From contig CAJSYQ010000015.1 of the NCBI GenBank assembly GCA_910574015.1, forward strand, positions 1 to 64,000: a DNA stretch of 64,000 nucleotides, written 5' to 3'. Of this stretch, positions 45,034 to 56,022 are shown in pieces. How positions within the stretch are numbered: position 1 is the first letter of the stretch; every line of letters begins with the position of its first letter. The notes under the pieces are model-generated. The model was given only the letters and a program-made list of their open reading frames with translations. It did no database searches and was not told the origin of the DNA. The position numbers and the translations under genes were made by a program. The DNA comes from Eubacteriaceae bacterium (lineage in GTDB: Bacteria; Bacillota; Clostridia; Lachnospirales; Lachnospiraceae).

Positions 45034-45363
45034 ATGCAGGATGTACTAACAAACTTAGCTGTAGAGCGATTGGGAGACCCATTAGAAGAGGAATTACGGA
45101 AGAACAAAGCATATATGGAGTCCAGGAAACAATATCATGATCAGAAGGAGCGGCTAAAGGAGAGATTAAGCAACAGCAAGGATGACGTTCAATTATTATT
45201 GGACATGGATGATTCTGTAAGCCTGTATAGTGGACATTATGGTGAAATGGCTTATATCCTTGGTTTTCATGACGGTTTGGAGATCGGGCTAAAGCACGGA
45301 AGGGAGTATGGACAGGATTCTATTCTTTCAAAGGATATTCCAAAAGAACAGGCGGCAGACTAG
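45034..45363 (+). CDS. Small ICE protein with YxxGFxDG motif
   Basis: 109 residues, charged and helical in the first 60, then GHYGEMAYILGFHDGLEIGLKHGREYG. The C-terminal motif links it to the 43692 and 51615 products. No membrane segment. GAGGGG lies eight bases before the ATG. Function unknown; the gene is divergent from the XRE regulator, which could control it. Confidence 0.65.
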   Translation: MQDVLTNLAVERLGDPLEEELRKNKAYMESRKQYHDQKERLKERLSNSKDDVQLLLDMDDSVSLYSGHYGEMAYILGFHDGLEIGLKHGREYGQDSILSKDIPKEQAAD

Positions 45364-45381
45364 CGACAGTTAAATCTTTCC

Positions 45382-45410
45382 TTGTATTTTCTCATCCCGT
45401 CTGTTATAGT
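45382..45410 (+). promoter_or_regulatory. Promoter of the 45417 small RNA
   Basis: TTGTAT (45382-45387), 17-base spacer, TATAGT (45405-45410). Confidence 0.7.
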
Positions 45411-45416
45411 AATAAT

Positions 45417-45501
45417 ATCAGTATCAAAAATTACAGTAAAGTGATTTATAGTTTTCAGTTTTTACAGTGTCTGAAGGTTTACATCTTTAGGCACTTTTTT
45501 T
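45417..45501 (+). ncRNA. Putative small RNA or attenuator, copy 1
   Basis: About 85 bases between a promoter and an intrinsic terminator: AGTGTCTGAAG (from 45466) pairs with TTTAGGCACT, then seven T. The 5' ATATCAGTATCAA and the 3' GTGTC...GGCACTTTTTT are shared with a second unit at 61164, while the middle differs. No reading frame. It lies upstream of the 45786 operon. Confidence 0.6.
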
Positions 45502-45573
45502 GTTGCGGAAATCACTAAGCAGATCAATCAAATCTAGACAACAAGAAAATAGAATAAACAGAGTCAAAGACTT

Positions 45574-45725
45574 AAAAGCACACAGGGAATTAGCAGGTTC
45601 TTTGTGTGACTTTTTAGTTTATGAGAAGTTATTGACGAGTTCAAAGGGCCGCGATTTTTAGTCAGCCCTTTTTATCATAGATCGGAGCGGAGTATGCTCC
45701 CCCAACCTAATCAACGGGGAGCGTA
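45574..45725 (+). terminator. Two further terminators and a hairpin before the 45786 gene
   Basis: AAAAGCACACA (45574) pairs with TGTGTGACTTTTT (to 45616). AAAGGGC (45643-45649) pairs with GCCCTTT (45665-45671), then TT. TATGCTCCCC (45693-45702) pairs with GGGGAGCGTA (45716-45725). With the small-RNA terminator, four structured elements lie between the promoter and the first gene; no gene is seen in 45502-45785. Confidence 0.55.
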
Positions 45726-45785
45726 TGCTGCCCGTCTAAATAAACAGAAATTGCGTGGCAGCAAAGAAGAACAGGAGGTGGAACG

Positions 45786-46125
45786 ATGGTACTGTATCTG
45801 AAAGCAGAATCGGATATTCCGGATTTGGTGATCGACTTTATCGAGGTGAAACTGAAATCCGGAAAGGTCATATCCCTGACATGGGATGAAAGTGAGTTTG
45901 ACAGAAAGGACGGATACCTGGATGCCAGATACAAGGGCGTGTACTTTGATGATGAGTATGGCAACGGCAGGCTGCCGGAGCTGAAAGGCATGGAAGTGCA
46001 GCACATAGAACTCTTTTCGGAGTACGAGGATGCCAGCAGTTTTAAGCTGCGGGAACTTTCCTTTCATGACGGGGAAGAGAGTCTTGCATTCACGTATCCA
46101 GAGTGTCAGACGGAAAGGAGCAGCA

Positions 46126-46136
<11 letters not shown>
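45786..46136 (+). CDS. Small conserved ICE protein, unknown function
   Basis: 116 residues, predicted mostly beta with acidic character (VIDFIEVKLKSGKVISLTWDESEF, then GVYFDDEYGNGRLPELKGM). No signal peptide or membrane segment. AGGAGGTGG lies upstream of the ATG. The end overlaps the methyltransferase-like gene by 11 bases, so it heads an operon with that gene and the DNA ligase. I do not recognise the family. Confidence 0.6.
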
Positions 46137-48836
<2,700 letters not shown>

Positions 48837-48918
48837 CATCGGAACGACAGTGATCGGGCAGATGGTTCTCTGCTGCAAGGCATGAGCTCCAGAACCCGGA
48901 AGCAGAAAGGATAAAGAT

Positions 48919-49131
48919 ATGGCGAAATTGATTTTAAACTATAAAGGGCGCGACAGCTGGGACAGACCGGTTTATGAATCGGAGGGACGGCTGTATGTAG
49001 ACATCAATCCGCGTGAGGGATGCACGGCATCCCTATGCACAAAATACAGAAATGAATTTGATGGGGAACCCGATATGCCCATTACAGAGGGGACTGAGGT
49101 AGAATTTGTTCCCGGCAGGGATGTCTGGTAA
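48919..49131 (+). CDS. Small conserved protein, unknown function
   Basis: 70 residues with a beta-rich pattern (KLILNYKGRDSWDRPVYESEGRLYVDINPREG). No signal peptide. AGAAAGGATAA upstream provides a ribosome site. It follows the ligase gene and precedes a remnant of a second ligase 3' end. I recognise no family. Confidence 0.5.
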   Translation: MAKLILNYKGRDSWDRPVYESEGRLYVDINPREGCTASLCTKYRNEFDGEPDMPITEGTEVEFVPGRDVW

Positions 49132-49182
49132 GAGTGGGAAAGTGCGTATGAAAGAATTTATGATAAAAATGGTACCGCTCGA

Positions 49183-49251
49183 AGCAAGCTGGCAAAAGCA
49201 CAGCAGCTTGGTGTGACAATCCTTACCGAATGAGAATTTTAGGCGATGTCA
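49183..49251 (+). pseudogene. Remnant of a DNA ligase BRCT C-terminus
   Basis: The frame reads [16 protein letters not shown], stop, EF, matching the last residues of LigA ([22 protein letters not shown], bases 48760-48825) with a stop at the Gln position. It shows that part of the ligase region was once duplicated and one copy decayed. No start codon or ribosome site. Confidence 0.8.
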
Positions 49252-49339
49252 GCCTGAGCAAAAGTTACAGGATAATACAAAACAGAGATGGGGCAGTGGT
49301 TTTTACTGCTCCGTTTTCATGGAATGGAGGATTGAGACA

Positions 49340-50053
49340 ATGAAAGTATTGGTTTACCAGGTGGTGCCGGAACTGGACCAGAAAGAGATTTTGTTCCGGG
49401 ATTTAGCCTGTGCAATAAAAGCAGGGGACGGCAGGGTTCCGTCAGAAATCTATGAATGCATCTACAGCGGGGAGCTTCCGGCGACAGATCCGGAGCAGGT
49501 CTTTGTGACGTGCAATGGTGAGCATCCGGAAGGATACCGGGGGCATTCCCTGTCCGTATCAGATGTGGTGGAGTTCCAGTATGAAACAGGTGAGAGGAAA
49601 TTCTTCTTCTGTGATTCATGGGGCTTTCCAGTGGTTGCTTTTGATGCCAATAAAGCCATGCGGCAGATCAGCAATCATGACTATCAGTATGTGCAGGAAT
49701 ACCGCAGGATGGTCACGGTATATTTCATGACCGCAGACGGTCTGCAGAACAGGTTCTGTGAGAGCCTTCTCTTCAGCCGTTGCCGGTACAGCCGGTCACG
49801 GCTTGGTTGCAGGCTGGAATGTCAGTCCTATGGCGGTACGGAACCGCAGATTTATGTGTTTGAAGAATTTCCACGGGTAATTGTTACGGAGAGTGTTACT
49901 GTCTTTCCAGAGAAACATCTGTATGAACTGGAAAATATGGAGAACGGTTTGCTGCGTTTTCCTCTGGATGACAGCAGAAATCTGGACATTGTGTGTGAAT
50001 GGCTGAAGGACAGCAACTATAAGTACGAGGAACTAACGGTTCAGAATAAATGA
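49340..50053 (+). CDS. YodL-domain protein
   Basis: 237 residues. The N-terminal 95 residues match the YodL-like domain: KVLVYQVVPELDQKEILFRDL, then a Y-x-x-IYSGEL turn and the signature GYRGHSLSVSDVVEF. The C-terminal half is beta-rich with several Cys and I do not recognise it. YodL domains are common on Clostridia mobile elements; function is unknown. GGAGG lies nine bases before the ATG. It heads a run with the YkgJ-like and 50794 genes. Confidence 0.78.
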   Translation: MKVLVYQVVPELDQKEILFRDLACAIKAGDGRVPSEIYECIYSGELPATDPEQVFVTCNGEHPEGYRGHSLSVSDVVEFQYETGERKFFFCDSWGFPVVAFDANKAMRQISNHDYQYVQEYRRMVTVYFMTADGLQNRFCESLLFSRCRYSRSRLGCRLECQSYGGTEPQIYVFEEFPRVIVTESVTVFPEKHLYELENMENGLLRFPLDDSRNLDIVCEWLKDSNYKYEELTVQNK

Positions 50054-50068
50054 TTGGAGGAAAACAAA

Positions 50069-50797
50069 ATGAGTAAGAGAACACAACGAGCAATGGATTG
50101 TATAGAGAACAAACGACTGAAATTAGAGGATACGCTGCCTTTTTCCTGCACCCACTGTGGCGGCTGCTGTGTGCACCAGGAGGAGCTTCTGTTAAATCCC
50201 CTGGATCTATTCCGATTGGCAGTGCACCTGGGTATCCCAGTGGAACAATGGCTACAGCAGTATGGGGAGTGCTATATTGGAGAGGAAAGCCGGATGCCGA
50301 TTTTGCGGATTCGCCCCCAAGGGGAAACAAGGCGGTGTCCTTGGCTAAAAAATAATAAGTGCAGTGTCCACAAGGCGAAACCATCTGTCTGCGGATTATA
50401 CCCGCTTGGCAGATCCGTCTGCTATGTACCGGATGAAAAGGGAAAGCTGGATATGGAAAAAGCAGAAGTAATCTATTTCCACAACGGATGTTTCTGCGGC
50501 AGCCAATATGGACATCAGACTGTGAGGGAATGGCTGGAGGAATTTCATCTTCTGGAAAACGAGTCCTTCTTTATCCTTTGGAGTCAGGTCGTTGCAGAAA
50601 CAAGCATGTTTCTGCGCAAGCTGGAAAAAATGACAAAGAATCAGGATCTCGTGTGTATGGCGTGGGATATGGTGTGTATGATGCTTTACATTCAGTATGA
50701 TACAAAGAAGGAGTTCGCCCCTCAGTTTGACAGGAATGTGCAGCAATTAAGAAAAATTATTGCAGACATAGAAAGATTGGGGGGTGTCGGATCATGA
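50069..50797 (+). CDS. YkgJ-family cysteine cluster protein
   Basis: 242 residues. FSCTHCGGCCVHQ near the N-terminus (Cys27, 30, 33, 34), CPWL, KCSVHKAKPSVCGLYPLG and GCFCG supply the eight or so cysteines of the YkgJ (CxxCxxCC) family, which probably binds zinc or an Fe-S cluster. Its substrate is unknown. ATG 50069 has GGAGG upstream. The stop overlaps the next start, so the two are coupled. Confidence 0.85.
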   Translation: MSKRTQRAMDCIENKRLKLEDTLPFSCTHCGGCCVHQEELLLNPLDLFRLAVHLGIPVEQWLQQYGECYIGEESRMPILRIRPQGETRRCPWLKNNKCSVHKAKPSVCGLYPLGRSVCYVPDEKGKLDMEKAEVIYFHNGCFCGSQYGHQTVREWLEEFHLLENESFFILWSQVVAETSMFLRKLEKMTKNQDLVCMAWDMVCMMLYIQYDTKKEFAPQFDRNVQQLRKIIADIERLGGVGS

Positions 50798-51444
50798 CGG
50801 AAGAATATAATTACAATCAGATAATCAGAAAGGATGCGAAAGGGTGCTTTGTGGAGAGCCTGCGTGATTTCTTTAAAGTGGGGAAGATACACCTGGCATT
50901 TGCTTCCTACGATGTGGGCCTTCCATCCGGGCAGAGACAGACCAATAACATCCACATCTTTATTGGAGTAGATGAACTGCAGGAAATCTGCCGGAAACTT
51001 TACTGCGGGGAGCTGCAGTATATGCTGAAGCAGAAGAAACAGTCGGGAGATTATAATAAGCCGCTGCTAGAATGGCTTGGAGGTACATCGGCGGCGAAAC
51101 TGGCACAGAGAGGACAGAGCCGGAAAGATGGGAAAAGCCTGTCCAGAACGGCAAAACTTCTAGCAGGCAAAAAGTCGGATTTTCTTTTTATCGCAGACAG
51201 TGGACCTGGGGAGCAAAATGCCCAGGGACTGATTGTCCCGCGGTTCGGCGGCAGACCGGAAAATCACGTGTCAGTCAGTATGACATGGGATTCATTGAGT
51301 GAAGTGTTCTTGCTAACAAAGGAGCATTATCAGGCATGGCTGTCGGCTAAGTATTTGATGGAAATGATGTTACAGCAGGCAGAGCTACAGCAACAGAACA
51401 GAGCGGTCAGCAGCAACAAGCCGGTTGCAGGATGTCGTCAGTAA
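50794..51444 (+). CDS. Conserved ICE protein coupled to the YkgJ gene
   Basis: 216 residues, soluble, with an N-terminal alpha/beta region (GKIHLAFASYDVGLPSGQRQTNNIHIFIG) and a Gln-rich C-terminal helix (MMLQQAELQQQN). No recognised motif. It starts within the YkgJ stop codon (ATGA overlap). Genes like this occur in ICE accessory blocks; a role in single-strand DNA or plasmid maintenance cannot be supported from sequence. Confidence 0.6.
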   Translation: MTEEYNYNQIIRKDAKGCFVESLRDFFKVGKIHLAFASYDVGLPSGQRQTNNIHIFIGVDELQEICRKLYCGELQYMLKQKKQSGDYNKPLLEWLGGTSAAKLAQRGQSRKDGKSLSRTAKLLAGKKSDFLFIADSGPGEQNAQGLIVPRFGGRPENHVSVSMTWDSLSEVFLLTKEHYQAWLSAKYLMEMMLQQAELQQQNRAVSSNKPVAGCRQ

Positions 51445-51614
51445 CTGGGATGATGGCAGACGGGATGTTATGAAAAGATTTGAGGATTTCAAAGTGAGTA
51501 TGGGGGATTCTGGTTCTTGAGGAACTGGGGTCTCCTTATATTTTAGTATGATTTTATGTGGTGTATTCTTTGTAGATGTGTTTATAATATAAAGAAAGAA
51601 TGGAGGAATTAGTT

Positions 51615-51950
51615 ATGCAGAATAAAATATGGGAACAAGTTATAGAATTTCTTAACAGACTTCGTTGTGAAGATGTATCACGGGATACGGCAGTTAAAAT
51701 TCCAGAATATGAGGGTGTGCAGAGAGAATTAGAGGTGCTGCGTGAAAAATGTGAAGAGATGATACAGAAACTTCCCAATGAAGAGCAGCAGATGTTTTTG
51801 GAATGGATAGCAAAAGCAGAAGATATGCTTTCACTGGAAGGGCAGAAAGCGTACTGCCAAGGATATGTAGACTGTATTCTTCTTCTGAGCGGGTTCGGTT
51901 TGCTTCGACAAGACATATCGCCGGAAGAACTTATGGAGAAGTTGCAATAA
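51615..51950 (+). CDS. Small helical ICE protein with YxxGYxD motif
   Basis: 111 residues, strongly helical and acidic, ending GQKAYCQGYVDCILLLSGFGLL. This C-terminal motif resembles those of the 43692 and 45034 products. ATG 51615 lies seven bases after GGAGGA; the ATG at 51600 sits before that site. It is the last backbone gene before the IS256 element and the AT-rich cargo block. Confidence 0.62.
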   Translation: MQNKIWEQVIEFLNRLRCEDVSRDTAVKIPEYEGVQRELEVLREKCEEMIQKLPNEEQQMFLEWIAKAEDMLSLEGQKAYCQGYVDCILLLSGFGLLRQDISPEELMEKLQ

Positions 51951-52076
51951 TTGTAGTCTTGTATCGGTGGAAGATGCTGATATATAAAAGAACATGAATA
52001 AAAGGTAAGGGTAAGTCGAACTTTGTAAAAACTGTTCCGGTAGTGTAAATAAGTTTGTGTTTTTGGAAATAAATAG

Positions 52077-52124
52077 CTCCTTTTTGGTAAGAATTAGGAT
52101 ATGGAAATTCTTATCGAAAAGGAG
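52077..52124 (+). promoter_or_regulatory. Hairpin hiding the transposase ribosome binding site
   Basis: CTCCTTTT and GGTAAGAATT (52077-52095) pair along 19 positions with AATTCTTATC and AAAAGGAG (52106-52124). The 3' arm contains the Shine-Dalgarno of the transposase, so read-through transcripts would be poorly translated. Confidence 0.75.
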
Positions 52125-52131
52125 TGTTTTT

Positions 52132-53346
52132 ATGCCAGTAGCAAAGGAACAAATTCGACAGATTATCTCAGAAAACAACTTAAGCAGCGTCACCGATGTC
52201 TATGCCCTCCTTCGGGACAGTTTCAAAGACATCTTGCAGGAACTCATGGAGGCAGAGCTGGACGCCACCCTCGGTTATGAGAAAAACCGTAAGGGGGATT
52301 TACAGACAGACAACAAACGCAATGGGCATTCCCCAAAGAACCTCAAGAGCCAGTATGGGGAGTTCCAGATTGACGTGCCTAGGGACCGGAATGGGGAGTT
52401 TGAGCCAAAGCTGATACCAAAATACCAGCGCGACATCTCCGGGATTGAAGAAAAGGTGATCTCCCTGTATGCGCGGGGGATGAGCACCAGGGACATCCAC
52501 GACCAGCTGAATGACCTGTATGGAATCGAACTGTCTGCAGAAATGGTCAGCAAGATCACAGACAAAATCCTCCCGCAGGTCAAAGAATGGCAGTCACGCC
52601 CCCTGAACCCGGTATACCCGTTTGTATTCATGGACTGCATCCATTACAAAGTCCGGGAGGATGGGCGGATATTAAGCCGTGCAGCCTATGTTGTGCTGGG
52701 TGTGACGGCAGAGGGTTACAAGGAGATACTGAGCATTACTGTCGGGGCAAACGAAACGAGCAAGTTCTGGCTGGGAATGCTGAACGACCTGCATAACCGC
52801 GGAGTGAAAGATGTGCTGTTTTTCTGCTTGGACGGGCTGCCAGGGTTTAAAGAGGCAATACAGGCGGTATTCCCCAAAGCGGAGATACAAAGGTGCGTCA
52901 TCCACATGCTGCGCAACTCATTCAAATATGTCAGTTACAAAGACCTGAAGAAATTTGCCTCTGATTTTAAAGCCGTCTACAATGCCCCGAACGAGTCGGC
53001 CGCCCTTTCAGAGCTGGAAAACATAAAAGAGATGTGGGGAAAGAAATACCCTTACGCCATCAGCAACTGGGAAAACAATTGGGAAGATGTCAGCTCTTTC
53101 TTCCAGTTCCCGGATGACATCCGCCGGATCATGTACACCACGAACATCATAGAAGGGCTGAACCGCCAGTACCGTAAAGTGACCAAGACAAAAAGCGTAT
53201 TCCCCAGTGACACGTCCTTGGAGAAAATGCTGTACCTGGCGAGCCAGAATGTAACAAAGAAATGGACCCAGAGATACCGGAACTGGGATCAGGTCTTGAA
53301 CCAGCTGATTGTCCTATATGGGGAACGTCTCACGGAATATCTGTAA
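52132..53346 (+). CDS. IS256-family (mutator) transposase
   Basis: 404 residues with the mutator-type DDE core: VFMDCIHYKV, FFCLDGLPGFKEAI and TNIIEGLNRQYR (Glu). AEIQRCVIHMLRNS is the conserved C/H region between the second Asp and the Glu. Length is normal and the frame intact. ATG 52132 follows AAAAGGAG by seven bases, inside the hairpin described separately. Confidence 0.94.
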   Translation: MPVAKEQIRQIISENNLSSVTDVYALLRDSFKDILQELMEAELDATLGYEKNRKGDLQTDNKRNGHSPKNLKSQYGEFQIDVPRDRNGEFEPKLIPKYQRDISGIEEKVISLYARGMSTRDIHDQLNDLYGIELSAEMVSKITDKILPQVKEWQSRPLNPVYPFVFMDCIHYKVREDGRILSRAAYVVLGVTAEGYKEILSITVGANETSKFWLGMLNDLHNRGVKDVLFFCLDGLPGFKEAIQAVFPKAEIQRCVIHMLRNSFKYVSYKDLKKFASDFKAVYNAPNESAALSELENIKEMWGKKYPYAISNWENNWEDVSSFFQFPDDIRRIMYTTNIIEGLNRQYRKVTKTKSVFPSDTSLEKMLYLASQNVTKKWTQRYRNWDQVLNQLIVLYGERLTEYL

Positions 53347-53688
53347 AAAAGACCGGGATGGCAACATTTGAAAACCCTGCCATCCCAGCCTTATTCCATC
53401 GGCATTTATATTATTGCCAGAATATCCCAGCCTTATTCCGGAGGCCGGGTGTGGGCAGAGCCCACGGAAAGGGCAATAATAAAATGCCTGTTTGCCATAT
53501 AAAAAAACGAAAAAAATGTATAGGTTTCGTCTGAATGGTTATACTATAAATAGAAGAAATAATTCGACAGTCCCAAAAACATAAAACCGACAAAAACCTC
53601 TTACATATCTAATTCTTATCAGGAAAGTCTAAAATCCATAGACACAAGATTTTTTACAGCCTCACTGTTCCCTTACCTTTTGTTTAAT

Positions 53689-54024
53689 TTATAAAGTAGT
53701 TTCGTCATCAGATAGTAATGCTTCCGTAGTGGCGAGAATTACTTTAAGCTGCTTCTGATTGCAACGAGTAAGTAAACGTTGGATTTGCTGGTATGTATTA
53801 TCCGTTATGTTTTGGTTTGGATAGATTACCGTATCTGCCGACAGATTAAAATAATGAATCACTTTCTCAAAAATCTCATAACTGGGATTGTTTCGGAACC
53901 GTTCAAGGTCTTTTAAGTATGATAAAGAAATATTCAGTATCTCTGCTAATTCTGCTTGGGTAAGTTTTTTGTTCATTCGTGCATTTTTTAATACAATGCC
54001 GAACTGTTTTGGTTCATAAGTCAT
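53689..54024 (-). CDS. XRE-family regulator of the cargo block
   Basis: 111 residues. A helix-turn-helix (MNKKLTQAELAEILNISLSYLKDLERFRNNPSYEIFEKVIHYFNL) occupies residues 18-68, then a short helical tail. It is divergent from the cargo operon and its 3' end is only eight bases from the IS256 right end. AGGAGG lies seven bases before its ATG on the minus strand. A large imperfect inverted repeat just upstream (54041-54093) is its likely operator. Confidence 0.88.
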   Translation of the reverse strand: MTYEPKQFGIVLKNARMNKKLTQAELAEILNISLSYLKDLERFRNNPSYEIFEKVIHYFNLSADTVIYPNQNITDNTYQQIQRLLTRCNQKQLKVILATTEALLSDDETTL

Positions 54025-54040
54025 GGCATAACCTCCTATA

Positions 54041-54093
54041 AAAGTATGTTACTACCATATCTTTAGAAAGTAAAAATGGTGAGGTAATACTTT
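54041..54093. promoter_or_regulatory. Imperfect inverted repeat, probable XRE operator
   Basis: AAAGTATGTTACTACCAT (54041-54058) and ATGGTGAGGTAATACTTT (54076-54093) are imperfect inverted repeats. They lie 16 bases upstream of the XRE start, in the divergent intergenic region. The rest of 54094-54310 is AT-rich and shows no gene. Confidence 0.55.
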
Positions 54094-54310
54094 ATGAATA
54101 TGGTGTGAACATATTTTTGCAAAGTATATTGAAAAAGATGTTTTGCTTAAACAGTGGCTACTTTAATGATTTAAGAGTAATGTTGCAAAAATAATACATA
54201 AATTAAGAGATTAGTTGAGTTTGATTTGGTTTTTGATTTGTTATGCTATATTTAAGAATAAGAATGATACTGAGAAATTTTGGGGATTTTAAAAGTATGA
54301 TGTAGCCATA

Positions 54311-54338
54311 TTGTGTTCTCCAATATAAGGATTATAAT
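54311..54338 (+). promoter_or_regulatory. Candidate promoter of the cargo operon
   Basis: TTGTGT (54311-54316), 16-base spacer, TATAAT (54333-54338), about 60 bases before the zinc ribbon gene. Confidence 0.6.
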
Positions 54339-54397
54339 TGTGTGGAAACGGTATATTGTCATAATTAAAAATAAATTATTAAAAAGGAGAATGTTTA

Positions 54398-54649
54398 ATG
54401 GTAGAAAAGTTATTGAGTGAAGAAGAGAAAAAGAAGATTTCTACTTTTACACAAGAAAAATTGTGGACGGATAGAGATTATTCAGGGGATTCTATTATTC
54501 GGGGATTTTCGCCTTTGCCTGTGGGAATACAGGGGTCAAAATGTCCCAAATGTGGTAGTCGAAATCTAAGAGGTGTGTTAATTACGGTTTCTGCTGATGA
54601 GTCGGATCCTAATATTCTTTGTATAGATTGTGGATATTGGAGAGATTGA
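54398..54649 (+). CDS. Small zinc-ribbon protein
   Basis: 83 residues. CPKCGSRN and CIDCGYW, 20 residues apart, form a four-Cys zinc ribbon in the C-terminal half; the N-terminal 45 residues are charged. AAAGGAGA precedes the ATG. It is the first gene of the AT-rich cargo operon, 30 bases before the phosphoglycerate mutase gene. Possible roles are an adaptor or nucleic-acid binder; nothing in the sequence decides. Confidence 0.65.
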   Translation: MVEKLLSEEEKKKISTFTQEKLWTDRDYSGDSIIRGFSPLPVGIQGSKCPKCGSRNLRGVLITVSADESDPNILCIDCGYWRD

Positions 54650-54679
54650 TGAATATATGCTTGAAAGGAGAATATTGTT

Positions 54680-55912
54680 ATGTCTACTGTAAATAAAGTT
54701 ATTTTTGCTATTTTTGATGGTCTCGGGGATAGACCAATTAAGGAATTAGGGTATAAAACTCCACTTGAGGCCGCAACTACTCCAAATTTTGATAGACTTG
54801 CATCAAAATCTATTTGTGGTTTATCAAATGCGTTGGGGCGTGGGATTAGACCTGGTAGTGATGTTTCGCATCTTGCAATTTTTGGCTATCCAATGGATAA
54901 ATATTATACAGGGAGAGGTCCTATTGAAGTGGCAGGGCTTGGTATTAAGTTGCGTGAAGGGGATGTTGCTTTTAGGGGAAATTTTGGAACGGTAGATGAT
55001 GATTGGAATATTATTGATCGTAGAGCGGGACGTATAAGGGTTGTTGATGAGTTTGCTGCGGCTATTGATGGAATGAATATAGATGGTGTAGAAATTATTG
55101 TGAAACCTGGGACAGCACATCGTGCAGGAGTTGTTTTTAGAGGAAAAGGATTGTCTGCAAATATAACTGATGCAGATCCGCATGAAGAAGGAAGACCTGT
55201 AATGGAAGTCAAGCCTAAGGATGATTCTAAAGAAGCTGAATTTACTGCAACAGTAATAAATAAATTTATGAGAAAATCATATGAAATTCTTAATTCTTTG
55301 GAATTGAACAAAAATCGAAAGAAAAAAGGGGCGTTTCCGGCAAATTTTCTTCTGTTGAGAGGTGCTGGTATGTATCCGACAATGCCATCATTTGAAGAAA
55401 AGTATGGTTTGAAAGCATGCTGTATTGCGGGTGGTGGGTTATATAAAGGAATAGGAGCTTTCTTGGGAATGGATTTAATTCATGTTGATGGAGCCACAGC
55501 ATTACCTGATAGCAATGTACGGCATAAATTTGTTGCAGCTAAAGAAGCACTTGGAGAGTATGATTTTGTTTTTACGCATATTAAAGCAACAGATTCTCTA
55601 GCAGAAGATGGGAATTTTGAGGGAAAAAAAGAGTTTATAGAAAAATGTGATATGGCTGCTAAAGAATTTTTTGAACTTCCGGATAATGTTCTTCTAGTTA
55701 TTACAGCAGACCATTCTACAGCTTGTGAATTTAAAGCGCATTCGGCAGATCCCGTGCCAATAATGTTCTTTTCGCCACATGTTCGGGTGGACAATGTAAA
55801 AGAATTTAATGAAAGAGAATTTGTTTATGGTGGGTTAGGTAGGATGGTTGGAAGTGACATAATGCCTGAAGTATTGAATATAATGGGAAGATTACATCTT
55901 ATAGGTGCTTAA
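54680..55912 (+). CDS. apgM: Archaeal-type cofactor-independent phosphoglycerate mutase
   Basis: 410 residues of the alkaline phosphatase superfamily, aPGAM class. The metal-binding FDGLGDRP motif at residue 13 and the phospho-acceptor Ser60 in RPGSDVSHLAIFGY are conserved. HIKATDSLAEDGNF and VITADHSTACEFKAHSADPVP supply the remaining metal ligands. The known reaction is interconversion of 3- and 2-phosphoglycerate. A second mutase on AT-rich mobile cargo is unlikely to serve ordinary glycolysis, so a related phosphoryl-transfer substrate is possible. RBS AAAGGAGA; the gene is complete. Confidence 0.9.
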   Translation: MSTVNKVIFAIFDGLGDRPIKELGYKTPLEAATTPNFDRLASKSICGLSNALGRGIRPGSDVSHLAIFGYPMDKYYTGRGPIEVAGLGIKLREGDVAFRGNFGTVDDDWNIIDRRAGRIRVVDEFAAAIDGMNIDGVEIIVKPGTAHRAGVVFRGKGLSANITDADPHEEGRPVMEVKPKDDSKEAEFTATVINKFMRKSYEILNSLELNKNRKKKGAFPANFLLLRGAGMYPTMPSFEEKYGLKACCIAGGGLYKGIGAFLGMDLIHVDGATALPDSNVRHKFVAAKEALGEYDFVFTHIKATDSLAEDGNFEGKKEFIEKCDMAAKEFFELPDNVLLVITADHSTACEFKAHSADPVPIMFFSPHVRVDNVKEFNEREFVYGGLGRMVGSDIMPEVLNIMGRLHLIGA

Positions 55913-55949
55913 AACAGAATATTCAAAATTTCTCCTTTTAAATTCATGG

Positions 55950-55984
55950 TAAAGCGTTGTATTGAGGTATAATATAACGCTTTA
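55950..55984 (+). promoter_or_regulatory. Inverted repeat enclosing a TATAAT box
   Basis: TAAAGCGTT (55950-55958) pairs with AACGCTTTA (55976-55984), with TATAAT (55968-55973) in the loop. It could be a terminator for the mutase gene or an operator on an internal promoter for the 56023 gene. No good -35 box is seen. Confidence 0.45.
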
Positions 55985-56022
55985 TATCCTTTTAGAAAAT
56001 CAGTATAGAGAAAGGAAAAAAA

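Larger units (their letters stand above)
52000..53681 (+). mobile_element. IS256-family insertion sequence
   Basis: About 1.68 kb. The left end AAAAGGTAAGGG (52000-52011) and right end CCCTTACCTTTT (53670-53681) are inverted repeats; a further GTAAAAA is shared inside both. No 8-9 bp target duplication is visible. The left flank is ICE backbone and the right flank AT-rich cargo, so the IS may have taken part in a rearrangement. Bases 53347-53670 after the transposase are non-coding and include the hairpin GGGATGGCA/TGCCATCCC (53355-53386). Confidence 0.85.

Noticed and set aside
51445-51600. Possible terminator after the 50794 gene
   Set aside because: Bases 51500-51535 contain weakly complementary GGGG/CTCC stretches, but no stem with a T tract could be built.
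53347-53670. Open frames after the IS256 transposase
   Set aside because: They lie within the IS non-coding end, have no ribosome site and no protein-like composition.
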